Shown: positions 10,795-21,671, counted from the first letter of the stretch. The stretch is DNA of 64,000 nucleotides from Cyrtodaria siliqua (GCA_037043455.1 JAWPHD010001286.1:186001-250000); one strand, 5' to 3'. Made by a program: numbers and translations. Notes: a model not told the origin generated them from the sequence alone.

Positions 10795-13700
10795 GCACAC
10801 CAGGCAAAAGCAAGTATATGAATAACGACACGGAAATTGTTGCACATCAGACACATAAATGAGCATGAATAGTGGTACGGAAGTGGTTGCACACCAGGCA
10901 AAAGCATGTATATGAATAGTGGTACGGAAGTGGTTGCACACCAGGCAAAAGCATGTATATGAATAGTGGTACGGAAGTGGTTGCACACCAGGCAAAAGCA
11001 TGTATATGAATAGTGGTACGGAAGTGGTTGCACACCAGGCAAAAGCATGTATATGAATAGTGGTACGGAAGTGGTTGCACACCAGGCAAAAGTATGTATA
11101 TGAATAGTGGTACGGAAATGGTTGCACACCAGGCAAAAGTATGTATATGAATAGTGGTACGGAAATGGTTGCACACCAGGCAAAAGCATGTATATGAATA
11201 GTGGTACGGAAATGGTTGCACACCAGGCAAAAGCATGTATATGAATAGTGGTACGGAAATGGTTGCACACCAGGCAAAAGCATGTATATGAATAGTGGTA
11301 CGGAAATGGTTGCACACCAGGCAAAAGCATGTATATGAATAGTGGTACGGAAATGGTTGCACACCAGGCAAAAGCATGTATATGAATAGTGGTACGGAAA
11401 TGGTTGCACACCAGGCAAAAGCATGTATATGAATAGTGGTACGGAAATGGTTGCACACCAGGCAAAAGCATGTATATGAATAGTGGTACGGAAATGGTTG
11501 CACACCAGGCAAAAGTATGTATATGAATAGTGGTACGGAAATGGTTGCACACCAGGCAAAAGCATGTATATGAATAGTGGTACGGAAATGGTTGCACACC
11601 AGGCAAAAGCATGTATATGAATAGTGGTACGGAAATGGTTGCACACCAGGCAAAAGCATGTATATGAATAGTGGTACGGAAATGGTTGCACACCAGGCAA
11701 AAGCATGTATATGAATAGTGGTACGGAAATGGTTGCACACCAGGCAAAAGCATGTATATGAATAGTGGTACGGAAATGGTTGCACACCAGGCAAAAGCAT
11801 GTATATGAATAGTGGTACGGAAGTGGTTGCACACCAGGCAAAAGTATGTATATGAATAGTGGTACGGAAATGGTTGCACACCAGGCAAAAGTATGTATAT
11901 GAATAGTGGTACGGAAATGGTTGCACACCAGGCAAAAGCATGTATATGAATAGTGGTACGGAAATGGTTGCACACCAGGCAAAAGCATGTATATGAATAG
12001 TGGTACGGAAATGGTTGCACACCAGGCAAAAGCATGTATATGAATAGTGGTACGGAAATGGTTGCACACCAGGCAAAAGCATGTATATGAATAGTGGTAC
12101 GGAAATGGTTGCACACCAGGCAAAAGCATGTATATGAATAGTGGTACGGAAGTGGTTGCACACCAGGCAAAAGCATGTATATGAATAGTGGTACGGAAGT
12201 GGTTGCACACCAGGCAAAAGCATGTATATGAATAGTGGTACGGAAGTGGTTGCACACCAGGCAAAAGTATGTATATGAATAGTGGTACGGAAATGGTTGC
12301 ACACCAGGCAAAAGTATGTATATGAATAGTGGTACGGAAATGGTTGCACACCAGGCAAAAGCATGTATATGAATAGTGGTACGGAAATGGTTGCACACCA
12401 GGCAAAAGCATGTATATGAATAGTGGTACGGAAATGGTTGCACACCAGGCAAAAGCATGTATATGAATAGTGGTACGGAAATGGTTGCACACCAGGCAAA
12501 AGCATGTATATGAATAGTGGTACGGAAATGGTTGCACACCAGGCAAAAGCATGTATATGAATAGTGGTACGGAAATGGTTGCACACCAGGCAAAAGCATG
12601 TATATGAATAGTGGTACGGAAATGGTTGCACACCAGGCAAAAGCATGTATATGAATAGTGGTACGGAAATGGTTGCACACCAGGCAAAAGTATGTATATG
12701 AATAGTGGTACGGAAATGGTTGCACACCAGGCAAAAGCATGTATATGAATAGTGGTACGGAAATGGTTGCACACCAGGCAAAAGCATGTATATGAATAGT
12801 GGTACGGAAATGGTTGCACACCAGGCAAAAGCATGTATATGAATAGTGGTACGGAAATGGTTGCACACCAGGCAAAAGCATGTATATGAATAGTGGTACG
12901 GAAATGGTTGCACACCAGGCAAAAGCATGTATATGAATAGTGGTACGGAAATGGTTGCACACCAGGCAAAAGCATGTATATGAATAGTGGTACGGAAGTG
13001 GTTGCACACCAGGCAAAAGTATGTATATGAATAGTGGTACGGAAATGGTTGCACACCAGGCAAAAGTATGTATATGAATAGTGGTACGGAAATGGTTGCA
13101 CACCAGGCAAAAGCATGTATATGAATAGTGGTACGGAAATGGTTGCACACCAGGCAAAAGCATGTATATGAATAGTGGTACGGAAATGGTTGCACACCAG
13201 GCAAAAGCATGTATATGAATAGTGGTACGGAAATGGTTGCACACCAGGCAAAAGCATGTATATGAATAGTGGTACGGAAATGGTTGCACACCAGGCAAAA
13301 GCATGTATATGAATAGTGGTACGGAAATGGTTGCACACCAGGCAAAAGCATGTATATGAATAGTGGTACGGAAGTGGTTGCACACCAGGCAAAAGCATGT
13401 ATATGAATAGTGGTACGGAAATGGTTGCACACCAGGCAAAAGCATGTATATGAATAGTGGTACGGAAATGGTTGCACACCAGGCAAAAGCATGTATATGA
13501 ATAGTGGTACGGAAATGGTTGCACACCAGGCAAAAGCATGTATATGAATAGTGGTACGGAAGTGGTTGCACACCAGGCAAAAGCATGTATATGAATAGTG
13601 GTACGGAAATGGTTGCACACCAGGCAAAAGCATGTATATGAATAGTGGTACGGAAATGGTTGCACACCAGGCAAAAGCATGTATATGAATAGTGGTACGG

Positions 13701-13806
13701 AAATGGTTGCACACCAGGCAAAAGCATGTATATGAATAGTGGTACGGAAATGGTTGCACACCAGGCAAAAGCATGTATATGAATAGTGGTACGGAAATGG
13801 TTGCAC
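10795..13806. repeat. 47-bp satellite, about 63 units, with 25-unit higher-order repeat
   Basis: The unit contains GAATAGTGGTACGGAAATGG followed by TTGCACACCAGGCAAAAGC and ATGTATAT. It repeats every 47 bp with very high identity from about 10870 to 13806. The outermost units (10795-10870) are diverged. Two sites vary: A or G in GGAARTGG, and C or T in AAAAGYATG. The T variants occur at 11093, 11140, 11516, 11845, 11892, 12268, 12315, 12691, 13020 and 13067. Sites pair exactly 1175 bp apart (25 x 47). The minus strand has no stop in the unit in any phase, so all three minus frames stay open for about 3 kb. Each encodes the same 47-residue repeat in a different rotation. No gene is claimed. Confidence 0.95.
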
Positions 13807-16430
13807 GCCAGTTAAAGATATGTACATGAACAATGCAACGGAAAAATGTGCACACCAGACAAATCCATATATACGAATAATGACACGGAAATGGCTGCAC
13901 ACCAGACAAAAGCTTGTACATGACTAATGAACGGAAACAGTTGCACACCAGACAAAAGCTTGTACATGAACAATGAACGGAAACAGTTGCACACCAGACA
14001 AAAGCATGTACATGAATAATGAACGGAAACAGTTGCACACCAGACAATTGCTTGTACATGAACAATGAACGGAAACAGTTGCACACCAGACAAAAGCATG
14101 TACATGAATAATGAACGGAAACAGTTGCACACCAGACAAAGGCTTGTACATGAATAATGAACGGAAACAGTTGCACACCAGACAAAAGCTTGTACATGAA
14201 CAATGAACAGAAACAGTTGCACACCAGACAAAAGCTTGTACATGAACATTGAACGGAAACAGTTGCACACCAGACAAAGCATGTACATGAATAATGACAC
14301 GGAAACAGCTGCACACCAGACAAAAGCATGTACATGAATAATGAACGGAAACAGTTGCACACCTGACAAAAGCATGTACATGAATAATGAACGGAAACAG
14401 TTGCACACCAGACAAAAGTGTGTACATGAATAATGAACGGAAACAGTTGCACACCTGACAAAAGCATGTACATGAATAATGAATGGAAACAGTTGCACAC
14501 CGGACGACAAAAGCTTGTACATGAATAATGAACGGAAACAGTTGCACACAGACAAAAGCTTGTACATGAATAATGAACGGAAACAATTGCACACAGACAA
14601 ATGCTTGTACATGAATAATGAACGGAAACAATTGCACACAGACAAAAGCTTGTACATGAATAATGAACGGAAACAATTGCACACAGACAAATGCTTGTAC
14701 ATGAATAATGAACGGAAACAATTGCACACAGACAAATGCTTGTACATGAATAATGAACGGAAACAGTTACACAACAGGCAAAATCTTGTACATGAATAAC
14801 GAACGGAAACAGTTACACACCAGGCAAAATCTAGTACATGAATAACGATAAGAAACAGTTGCACACCAGGCAAAAGCATGTACATGAATAATCAACGGAA
14901 ACAGTTGCACACCAGACACAAGCTTGTAAACAATGAACGGAAACAGTTGCACACCAGACACAAGCTTGTAAACAATGAACGGAAACAATTGCACACCAGA
15001 CAAAAGCTTGTACCTGAACAATGAACGGAAACAGTTGCACACCAGGCAAAAGCTTGTACAAGAATAATGAACGGAAACAGTTGCACACCAGACAAAAGCT
15101 TATACATAAACAATGAACGGAAACAGTTGCACACCAGGCAAAATCTTGTACATGAACAATGAACGGAAACAGTTGCACACCAGGCAAAAGCTTGTACATG
15201 AAAAATGAACGGAAACAGTTGCACACCAGGCAAAAGCTTGTACATGAAAAATGAACGGAAACAGTTGCACACTAGACAAACGCATGTACATGAATAATGA
15301 ACGCAAACAGTTGCACACCAGGCAAACGCTTGTACATGAATAATGAACGGATACAGTTGCACTCCAGACAAAAGCAGTACATGAATAATGAACGGAAACA
15401 GTTGCACACCATGCAAAAGCTTGTACATGAATAATGAACGGAAACAGTTGCACACCAGGCAAAAGCATGTACATGAACAATGAACGAAAACAGTTGCACA
15501 ACAGGCAAAAGCATGTACATGAATAATGAACAGAAACAGTTGCACATCAGACAAAAGCAGTACATGAATAATGAACGGAAACAGTTGCACACCATGCAAA
15601 AGCTTGTACATGAATATTGAACAGAAACAGTTGCACATCAGACAAAAGCAGTACATGAATAATGAACGGAAACAGTTGCACACCATGCAACAGCTTGTAC
15701 ATGAATAATGAACGGAAACAGTTGCACACCAGGCAAAAGCATGTACATGAATAATAAACGGAAACAGTTACACACCAGACAAAGCATGTACATGAATAAT
15801 GAACGAATACAGTTGCACGCCAGACAAAAGCAGTACATGAATAATGAACGGAAACAGTTGCACACCATGCAAAAGCTTGTACATGAATAATGAACGGAAA
15901 CAGTTGCACACGAGACAAAAGCATGTACATGAATAATGAACGGAAACAGTTGCACACCATGCACAAGCTTGTACATGAATAATGAACGGAAACAGTTGCA
16001 CACCATGCAAAAGCTTGTACATGAATAATGAACGGAAACAGTTGCACACCAGACAAAAGCATGTACATGAATAATGAACGGAAACAGTTGCACACCATGC
16101 ACAAGCTTGTACATGAATAATGAACGGAAACAGTTGCACACCATGCACAAGCTTGTACATGAATAATGAACGGAAACAGTTGCACACCATGCACAAGCTT
16201 GTACATGAATAATGAACGGAAACAGTTGCACACCATGCAAAAGTTTGTACATGAATAATGAACGGAAACAGTTGCACACCATGCACAAGTTTGTACATGA
16301 ATAATGAACGGAAACAGTTGCACACGAGACAAAAGCATGTACATGAATATTTACACAAAAATGGTTAAGCACTAGATAAGAACAAATACACGAATAATAA
16401 CATGGAAATGGTTACACGCCAGGCAAATAA
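13807..16430. repeat. 46-bp satellite, about 55 units, related to the 47-bp array
   Basis: The unit GTACATGAATAATGAACGGA followed by AACAGTTGCACACCAGACAA and AAGCTT repeats about every 46 bp. It shares the TTGCACACCAG and TGTAYATGAATA blocks with the 47-bp array, so the two are one family. This half is more heterogeneous, with variants such as CACCATGCACAAGCTT and one- to three-base deletions. The join (13807-13920) and the right edge (16350-16430) carry the most diverged units. Many minus-strand frames (for example 13812-14885, 14892-15686, 15547-16344) cross it because the unit lacks stops. They are not accepted as genes. Confidence 0.93.
14521..14770. repeat. 45-bp sub-array inside the 46-bp satellite
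   Basis: Here the unit reads ACACAGACAAA in place of ACACCAGACAAA, a one-base loss that sets the period to exactly 45 bp. Unit starts fall at 14521, 14566, 14611, 14656, 14701 and 14746. The plus frame becomes regular (LYMNNERKQLHTDKS repeated), which explains the 106-codon frame at 14479-14799. Confidence 0.9.
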
Positions 16431-16680
16431 CATCTCAAGAACATACCGACGAAATTCAGTTGCGCCGTGGAGGCTTGAACGTTGAACTTTAAAATAAAAT
16501 TCAGTATCATGTCATAAGCGAGAAAAGCCACCGATTTTTGAACAGAAAACGAACAAAACGATAAGTGTTTCGAATGCGTATATTGCAATAAAACAAACAG
16601 GTAACCAGTTCTAAACAGTCATTTTTAAATTTCGTTCTACATATAACTAAGTAGAACACTCGCAACAGGCCATTTCAAAA

Positions 16681-16744
16681 AAAATAAAAAATAAATAAAT
16701 AAATAAATAAATAAATAAAGAAAGAAAGAAAGAAAGAAAGAAAA
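16681..16744. repeat. AAAT then AAAG microsatellite
   Basis: About nine AAAT units pass directly into about six AAAG units. On the minus strand this gives the hydrophobic FFLSFFLYLFIYLFIY stretch of the short frame at 16637-16873, which is therefore an artefact. Confidence 0.95.
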
Positions 16745-16779
16745 ATGTAAAAGACCATTCAAATTGTGTTCGTCCATAA

Positions 16780-17280
16780 ATTGATGGAGTTTTCCTTTGT
16801 TTCCTATTACCTCCATCAGTCCGTCCGTCGTCAACCTTTGCCTTTTGGGCACTCTAGCCTCTCCAATTTTCATCCGACCTTTACCCTTTACAGTAGTTAT
16901 ATTTATCCATAAGATCTCGGACGAGTTCGCGAACCAGCCAAATTCAATCGCTATTAGCTGAGTTCTCTGCCCTTGAATTATAAAAAATAGTTTTGTCTTG
17001 TTGGCACTTTAGCCCTTCCATTTGTCATCTGATCTTAACCAAACTTATATGCAAAACATCTCAGACGACGAGTTGTTGAACCAGCCAGATTATGTCTTTA
17101 ATAGCTGAGTTTTACTGCCCTTAGCCACCAAATACAAGGCTGCCCTTGAATTGGCAAACTATGCATACGGGTTTGCCTTATAGGCACTCTAGCGCCTTCA
17201 TTTTTTAACCGATTTTAACCAAACTTACAAAGCATCCATAAGACAAGTTCTTCCAGATGCACGGCCCTTGAATTCTCGAA
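16780..17280. repeat. Degenerate ~155-180-bp repeat, about three units
   Basis: Three diverged copies share the order GGCACTCTAGCC, ATCTGATCTTAACCAAACTT, AAGATCTCGGACGAGTTC, AACCAGCCA, and TGCCCTTGAATT. The GGCACT anchors lie near 16849, 17004 and 17184. A similar CCGATTTTAACCAAACTT motif is, to my memory, common in bivalve and lancelet repeats. I infer an old dispersed tandem element. No coding function is seen. Confidence 0.65.
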
Positions 17281-17310
17281 AATCTCATAATCTGACATTG
17301 TTACAATCGC

Positions 17311-17378
17311 TCCCCCACTCCCCACCCCTCACCCCCCCACCCCTCCCCCACCCCCACCCCCACCCCTCCCCCACACAC
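17311..17378. repeat. CCCCA-rich tract
   Basis: Runs of CCCC to CCCCCCC separated by A or T fill about 68 bases. The minus strand is G-rich with more than four G-runs, so quadruplex formation is possible. Confidence 0.9.
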
Positions 17379-18127
17379 CATTTATACATTTACAAACTAG
17401 TGCATTGTCTTTCTGCCGTTCTGTCAGATGTGTCTGTGTTAGATAATCAGAAACGATATCAAAATCTCGGTAAAAATGGCTGCCGCTTCAATATTTTGAG
17501 AACAAAGCTTCTAGGAGTTTGTCTTAAAAATAAACAAGCGTCGCAGATGATCTAGATTAAGTCGAACGTTCACTATTCAAAAATGTGGCAGCGGACTTGA
17601 CACTTACACACATTTTGCTATTATATTTTGTATTTTCCGTCATTGAGCAGTCATTGTTGTTTTTTATGCTGGTTTTAACAGTCAGTAGTAAAAAAAACGT
17701 TAAAATGAATTATCTCCCTTTAATAAACTTCAAAACTATCCTCTTTCAAATATCATATTTGTTAATGCCCTTCACTATCTACTTTGCCATCGTCTGATAC
17801 ACGAGCGATACAGTAAATTTTATCTTGCCATCACGATTCCTCGTTATTCTACGACCAGACAATTTCAACGCTACCCGATTCTCCGATCGTATCAGAAAAT
17901 GTAAAAAGCTTTAAGGTCGTAAAATATGATTAATATGCTGGTGTATCCTGATGAAGACTCTGGTTTTACTGGGTTTTATCTAGGGGTTTAATTTTTCAAA
18001 GTGGATCCTAATAAGAATTACGACGATAAGCTAGTATGAATGGGATACTAGAAATCTCCGTAGGAAACAAAATATGGCGTTTCATAACGATACCAGCTTG
18101 TATAATGAGACACTACAGTATACAGTG
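17379..18127. other. Unassigned DNA
   Basis: Nothing recognised apart from one TTATCTCCCTT motif near 17710. The 70-codon frame at 17585-17797 is hydrophobic but has no family signature. Confidence 0.45.
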
Positions 18128-18139
18128 TCATCAAGCTGG

Positions 18140-18520
18140 CTTGGCATTGATTGGATACAATCATACCATAGCTGTATCTTGGCACTGATTGGATACAATC
18201 ATACCATAGCTGTATCTTGGCACTGATTGGATACAATCATACCATAGCTGTATCTTGGCATTGATTGGATACAATCATACCATAGCTGTATCTTGGCATT
18301 GATTGGATACAATCATACCATAGCTGTATCTTGGCATTGATTGGATACAATCATACCATAGCTGTATCTTGGCACTGATTGGATACAATCATACCATAGC
18401 TGTATCTTGGCATTGATTGGATACAATCATACCATAGTTGTATCTTGGCACTGATTGGATACAATCATACCATAGCTGTATCTTGGCACTGATTGGATAC
18501 AATCATACCATAGCTGTGAT
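18140..18520. repeat. 38-bp minisatellite, ten units
   Basis: The unit TTGGCACTGATTGGATACAA followed by TCATACCATAGCTGTATC has unit starts 38 bp apart (18143, 18181, 18219 and on). The units are nearly identical. One C/T site (GCACTG or GCATTG) varies in the order T C C T T T C T C C. Confidence 0.95.
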
Positions 18521-18769
18521 ATTGCTCTATTTTTATTATATACATTCCTACTTTATATATATTTACAAAATTGGCTATACTACCAGTTTCTGTTATCAAA
18601 AATAGACAAACATTTTTATGTTCTATGGTCGAATTGAGAACGTTTAAAATAAAATATACTTTCCGCAATCCACTTAAAACGTATAAAGTAATTGAGTTTG
18701 TTTAAATAATATCAAACTGTATTTACTATTTTAATAAGGTACCCGAAGTACAGTCTCAGAGTTACAACA

Positions 18770-19455
18770 TTCCCAGTCGTAAAGCAGCTATGCTGCTCTG
18801 GCAAGAGAGAATTCCGCTGTACCCAGTCGTCAAGGGGTACCTGTGTGATGCTCTGGAAAGAGAGAACTCCGCTGTACCAGTCGTACGAGAGGTACATGTG
18901 TGATGCACTGGCAAGAGAGAATTCCGCTGTACCCAGTCGTACAAGGGGTACCGGTGAGATGCTCTAGCTAGAGAGAATTACGCTGTACCCAGTCGTCAAG
19001 GGATACCGGTGTGTGATGCTCTGTCGTCAAGAGAGAACTCCATTGCATCCCAGTCGTACACGTGGTACCTGTGTGCTGCTCTGGCAAGCGAGAGAGAACT
19101 CCGCTGTACCCAGTCGTACAAGGGGTACCGGTGTGATGCTCTGGAAAGCGAGAATTCCGCTGTACCCCGTCGTACAAGGGGTACCGGTGTGATGCTCTGG
19201 CTAGAGAGAATTCCGCTGTACCCAGTCGTCAAGGGATACCGGTGTGATGCTCTGTCAAGAGAGAACTCCATTGCATCCCAGTCGTACACGTGGTACCTGT
19301 GTGCTGCACTGGCAATCGAGAGAGAACTCCGCTGTACCCAGTCGTACAAGGGGTATCGGTGTGATGCTCTTGAAAGCGAGAATTCCAATGTACCCCGTCG
19401 TAAAGCGATAATTATGCTGTAAGCCATTCGTACAAGGGATGTCGGAGTGATGCTG
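18770..19455. repeat. ~56-bp minisatellite, about 12 units
   Basis: The unit contains CCCAGTCGTACAAGGGGTACC, then GTGTGATGCTCTGGNAAG and AGAGAACTCCGCTGTA. Spacing between CCAGTCGT anchors is about 51-61 bp, so units differ by small indels. A three-unit block (18960-19160 against about 19200-19390) recurs with shared variants. The array is broken by a SINE at 19456 and a piece of the unit follows the SINE. Confidence 0.88.
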
Positions 19456-19710
19456 CGTCCATGGCCGGGTGGTTAGCGTCTCTGACTTGAAATTGATTGA
19501 CCCTTACCGCTGTGGGTTCGAGCCCTCATGAGACCAGGAATCTTTATGTGAGGAAGCTATCCAGCTGTCGTTGGTTCAACTCCGGTGCCCGCCCGTGCAC
19601 ATAAATTGCCCGAAGGGTCACCTGGGGTCTTCCTCCACCAATGGAAACCGGAAAATCGCCTTATGACCTTAGCTGTTGTTGCGACTATACAATCCAATTC
19701 AATTCAATTT
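19456..19710 (+). mobile_element. tRNA-derived SINE, family 2
   Basis: Box A TGGCCGGGTGG lies at 19462-19472 and box B GGTTCGAGCCC at 19515-19525, about 53 bases apart as in a tRNA gene. The body ends in GCCTTATGACCTTAGC, then an AATTC-type tail near 19690-19710. It is inserted in the ~56-bp minisatellite. Two 3' fragments that may belong to this family lie at 25138 and 29525. Confidence 0.8.
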
Positions 19711-19738
19711 TCCGGCAAGCGAGATCTCCGCTGTACGA
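19711..19738. repeat. Remnant of the ~56-bp minisatellite after the SINE
   Basis: GGCAAGCGAGATCTCCGCTG matches the minisatellite phrase GGCAAGCGAGAGAGAACTCCG with a small deletion. The SINE therefore interrupts the array and does not merely adjoin it. Confidence 0.7.
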
Positions 19739-20188
19739 TTGTTGCAACTACAGCAATGACCAAGCATATATATGGCCTAGAAACATGATTTATGGGCAAC
19801 GATGTAAATGGGGAGTTATATAGAGCAAGAAAAGTACAGAAAAATCATTAAAGACCAAACAATGGCATTTAAAATTGCACGAGCAAATTGATGTGCGGTA
19901 TCAAATTACTAGGTTATATTAAAAACAAACATTGCTTCAGGTTATATCGGAAAATCTGATGAAAAACATAAATAAGTAATATTCACCAATGAAATATTTC
20001 ACCAAGCGTGTAAATAGGATGACGGAGTGTACGAAGATTACTGCGGTTTTGTCGAATAACATTCTAACCTGAATTGTGCTGATTAACCTAAGTTCTCGCA
20101 ATTATTTCTAGTAAATGCATGATGATAACTGAACGATTCATCGACAGATACATCATCATTATCAGCAGAGGCATCATCATTATCATTA
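19739..20188. other. Unassigned DNA
   Basis: No gene or repeat is recognised between the minisatellite remnant and the trinucleotide tract. Confidence 0.5.
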
Positions 20189-20189
20189 A

Positions 20190-20190
20190 G

Positions 20191-20222
<32 letters not shown>

Positions 20223-20268
20223 TATCATCATCACCACCACCACCACCACCACCAAAACCACCACCACC

Positions 20269-20344
<76 letters not shown>

Positions 20345-20352
20345 CCATCATC
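20190..20352. repeat. ATC / ACC trinucleotide microsatellite (left part)
   Basis: Long TCA runs flank an ACC run at about 20232-20283. All frames are open across it, giving poly-Asp/Gly (minus 20083-20361), poly-Met/Val and poly-Ile/Thr frames. None is credible as a gene. The tract resumes at 21391 beyond the inserted transposon. Confidence 0.95.
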
Positions 20353-20648
20353 ATGTCTCACACCTCAATTAATTTTCCCATAGGGTTACCGCTCAGCCTC
20401 TGCCAACATCTGAGCTTCAAAACTGGGCAGCAGACATTGTTGTTGGTTTAATATATTCAGTATAGCCAAGACCAGTAATTTAAAACAATAAAATACATAA
20501 ATTAGACAGGTTGGTTTTTTTCTCGCTCATGTTTATGTGACCCCTATGGAAAATACAAAATTCATACACTGTCTAGCTGAATATGTGGTGTTTAGGTCAA
20601 ACACTTCTGAAATCTGAATGAAACCACATATCAACATGGGATTTTTTG

Positions 20649-20650
<2 letters not shown>

Positions 20651-20681
<31 letters not shown>

Positions 20682-20772
20682 GACTTTATTTAACGAGAGA
20701 ACTCATTTGAAACTAGTCAATCTACCATGAGGCCCTCAACAATACAATATATACAATATTTACAAGTAAACA
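20651..20772 (-). mobile_element. 5'-truncated non-LTR retrotransposon or SINE 3' end
   Basis: Read on the minus strand, the insert ends GTTAAATAAAGTC followed by a TTA-repeat tail. That is the usual look of a LINE or SINE 3' end with an AATAAA signal. It interrupts the outer MITE arm exactly, because the inverted partner arm lacks it. TGTA flanks both sides (20647-20650 and 20773-20776) as a possible short target duplication. No coding sequence remains. Confidence 0.65.
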
Positions 20773-20903
20773 TGTATCATCTGTCTTTTACACTGCAGAT
20801 GTATGCTAAAGCAAAGAAACCCTATTTTTCAAATTAAACATTGCCTAAAATTGAGAAAAAAATATAATCATTTTCTGTTTTCCTTTTGGTCCGTGAGCTT
20901 TCA

Positions 20904-21360
20904 GGTCTCACACCTCTATTATCTCCCTTGAAAGCTCACGGACCTAGAGACAAAAGGAAAACAGAAAATAATTCTAATTTTTTCTCTATTTTAGGCAATT
21001 TTTAATTTGACAAAGAGGTTTTTCTTTGCTTCAGCATACATCTGCAGTGTAAAAGACTGATGATACAGAAAATCCCACGTTGATATGAAGTTGCATTCAA
21101 AATTCATAAGCATTTGACCGAAGCACCACAAAGTCAGCTAGATAGTGTATGAATTTGGTATTTTTCATAGAGGTTGCATAAATATGAGCGAGGAAAAAAC
21201 CCAACCTGGCTAATGTTTGTATTTTTTTGTTTTATTTTACAGATATTAGCAGTCCTGAAGATATTAAATCAACAACAAGGTCTGCTGGCACGTTTTGAAG
21301 GTCATGTGTTGGAAACAGCTATACAGTAACCCTATGTGAAATTAATTGTGGTGTGAGACC
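20904..21360 (-). mobile_element. Inner MITE copy, inverted relative to the outer copy
   Basis: Termini GGTCTCACACC (20904-20914) and GGTGTGAGACC (21350-21360) are perfect 11-bp inverted repeats. They extend to 14 bp with the flanking TCA and TGA. The body aligns along its whole length with the reverse complement of 20353-20903, for example the shared blocks CAGTCTTTTACACTGCAGAT and TCCGTGAGCTTTCA. It sits in the outer copy just before that copy's terminal GGGGAGATAATAGAGG segment. No transposase frame is present. Confidence 0.75.
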
Positions 21361-21390
21361 TGAAGGGGAGATAATAGAGGTATGAGACCA

Positions 21391-21488
21391 TTATCGTCGT
21401 CGTCGTCGTCATCATCATCATCGACGTCACCACCACCACCACTACCATCATCATTATCACCATAGTCATCATCATCATCATCATGATC
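21391..21488. repeat. TCG / TCA / ACC microsatellite (right part)
   Basis: Trinucleotide runs of the same kind as at 20190-20352 resume right after the transposon complex. This fits one tract split by the insertion. Confidence 0.85.
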
Positions 21489-21656
21489 AATAACAGTAGC
21501 AGCAGCAGAAAAAGTAGACGCAGAAACACAGCTACGCGATATTTTTATGGTAACTATTTATTTACGACGTTATCATGGATATTGCTTGTATAGACTTGTT
21601 TAATGTTTATTATTACATTGCTATTGCAAATTAATTTAAACTTTATTATTATTCGT

Positions 21657-21671
21657 GGTTTAATTATTATG

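Larger units (their letters stand above)
20353..21389. mobile_element. Nested DNA-transposon complex inside a microsatellite (outer copy)
   Basis: The outer copy begins GTCTCACACCTC at 20353 and ends GAGGTATGAGACC at 21389. It is interrupted twice, by a 122-bp non-LTR tail (20651-20772) and by an inverted copy of the same family (20904-21360). Without these it would be about 450 bp, close to the 457 bp of the inner copy. The two copies in opposite orientation make a large near-palindrome. CAT lies next to both outer ends, but inside an ATC tract this is weak evidence for a 3-bp duplication. GGTCTCACACC ends with a 3-bp duplication would suit a PIF/Harbinger-type MITE, but the superfamily is not proven. 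Confidence 0.75.

Noticed and set aside
10623..14500. Minus-strand frames of 1034, 1058 and 1217 codons as giant repeat-protein genes
   Set aside because: They overlap in all three frames over the same 47-bp array, encode the same cycle, and have no unique domain, signal or splice context. A stop-free repeat unit explains them.
20083..20451. Poly-Asp/Gly, poly-Met/Val and poly-Ile/Thr frames
   Set aside because: They are translations of the ATC/ACC microsatellite in different frames.
20353..21389. Single large foldback transposon
   Set aside because: The terminal segment displaced to 21361-21389 and internal GGTCTCACACC ends at 20904 fit two nested copies better than one foldback.
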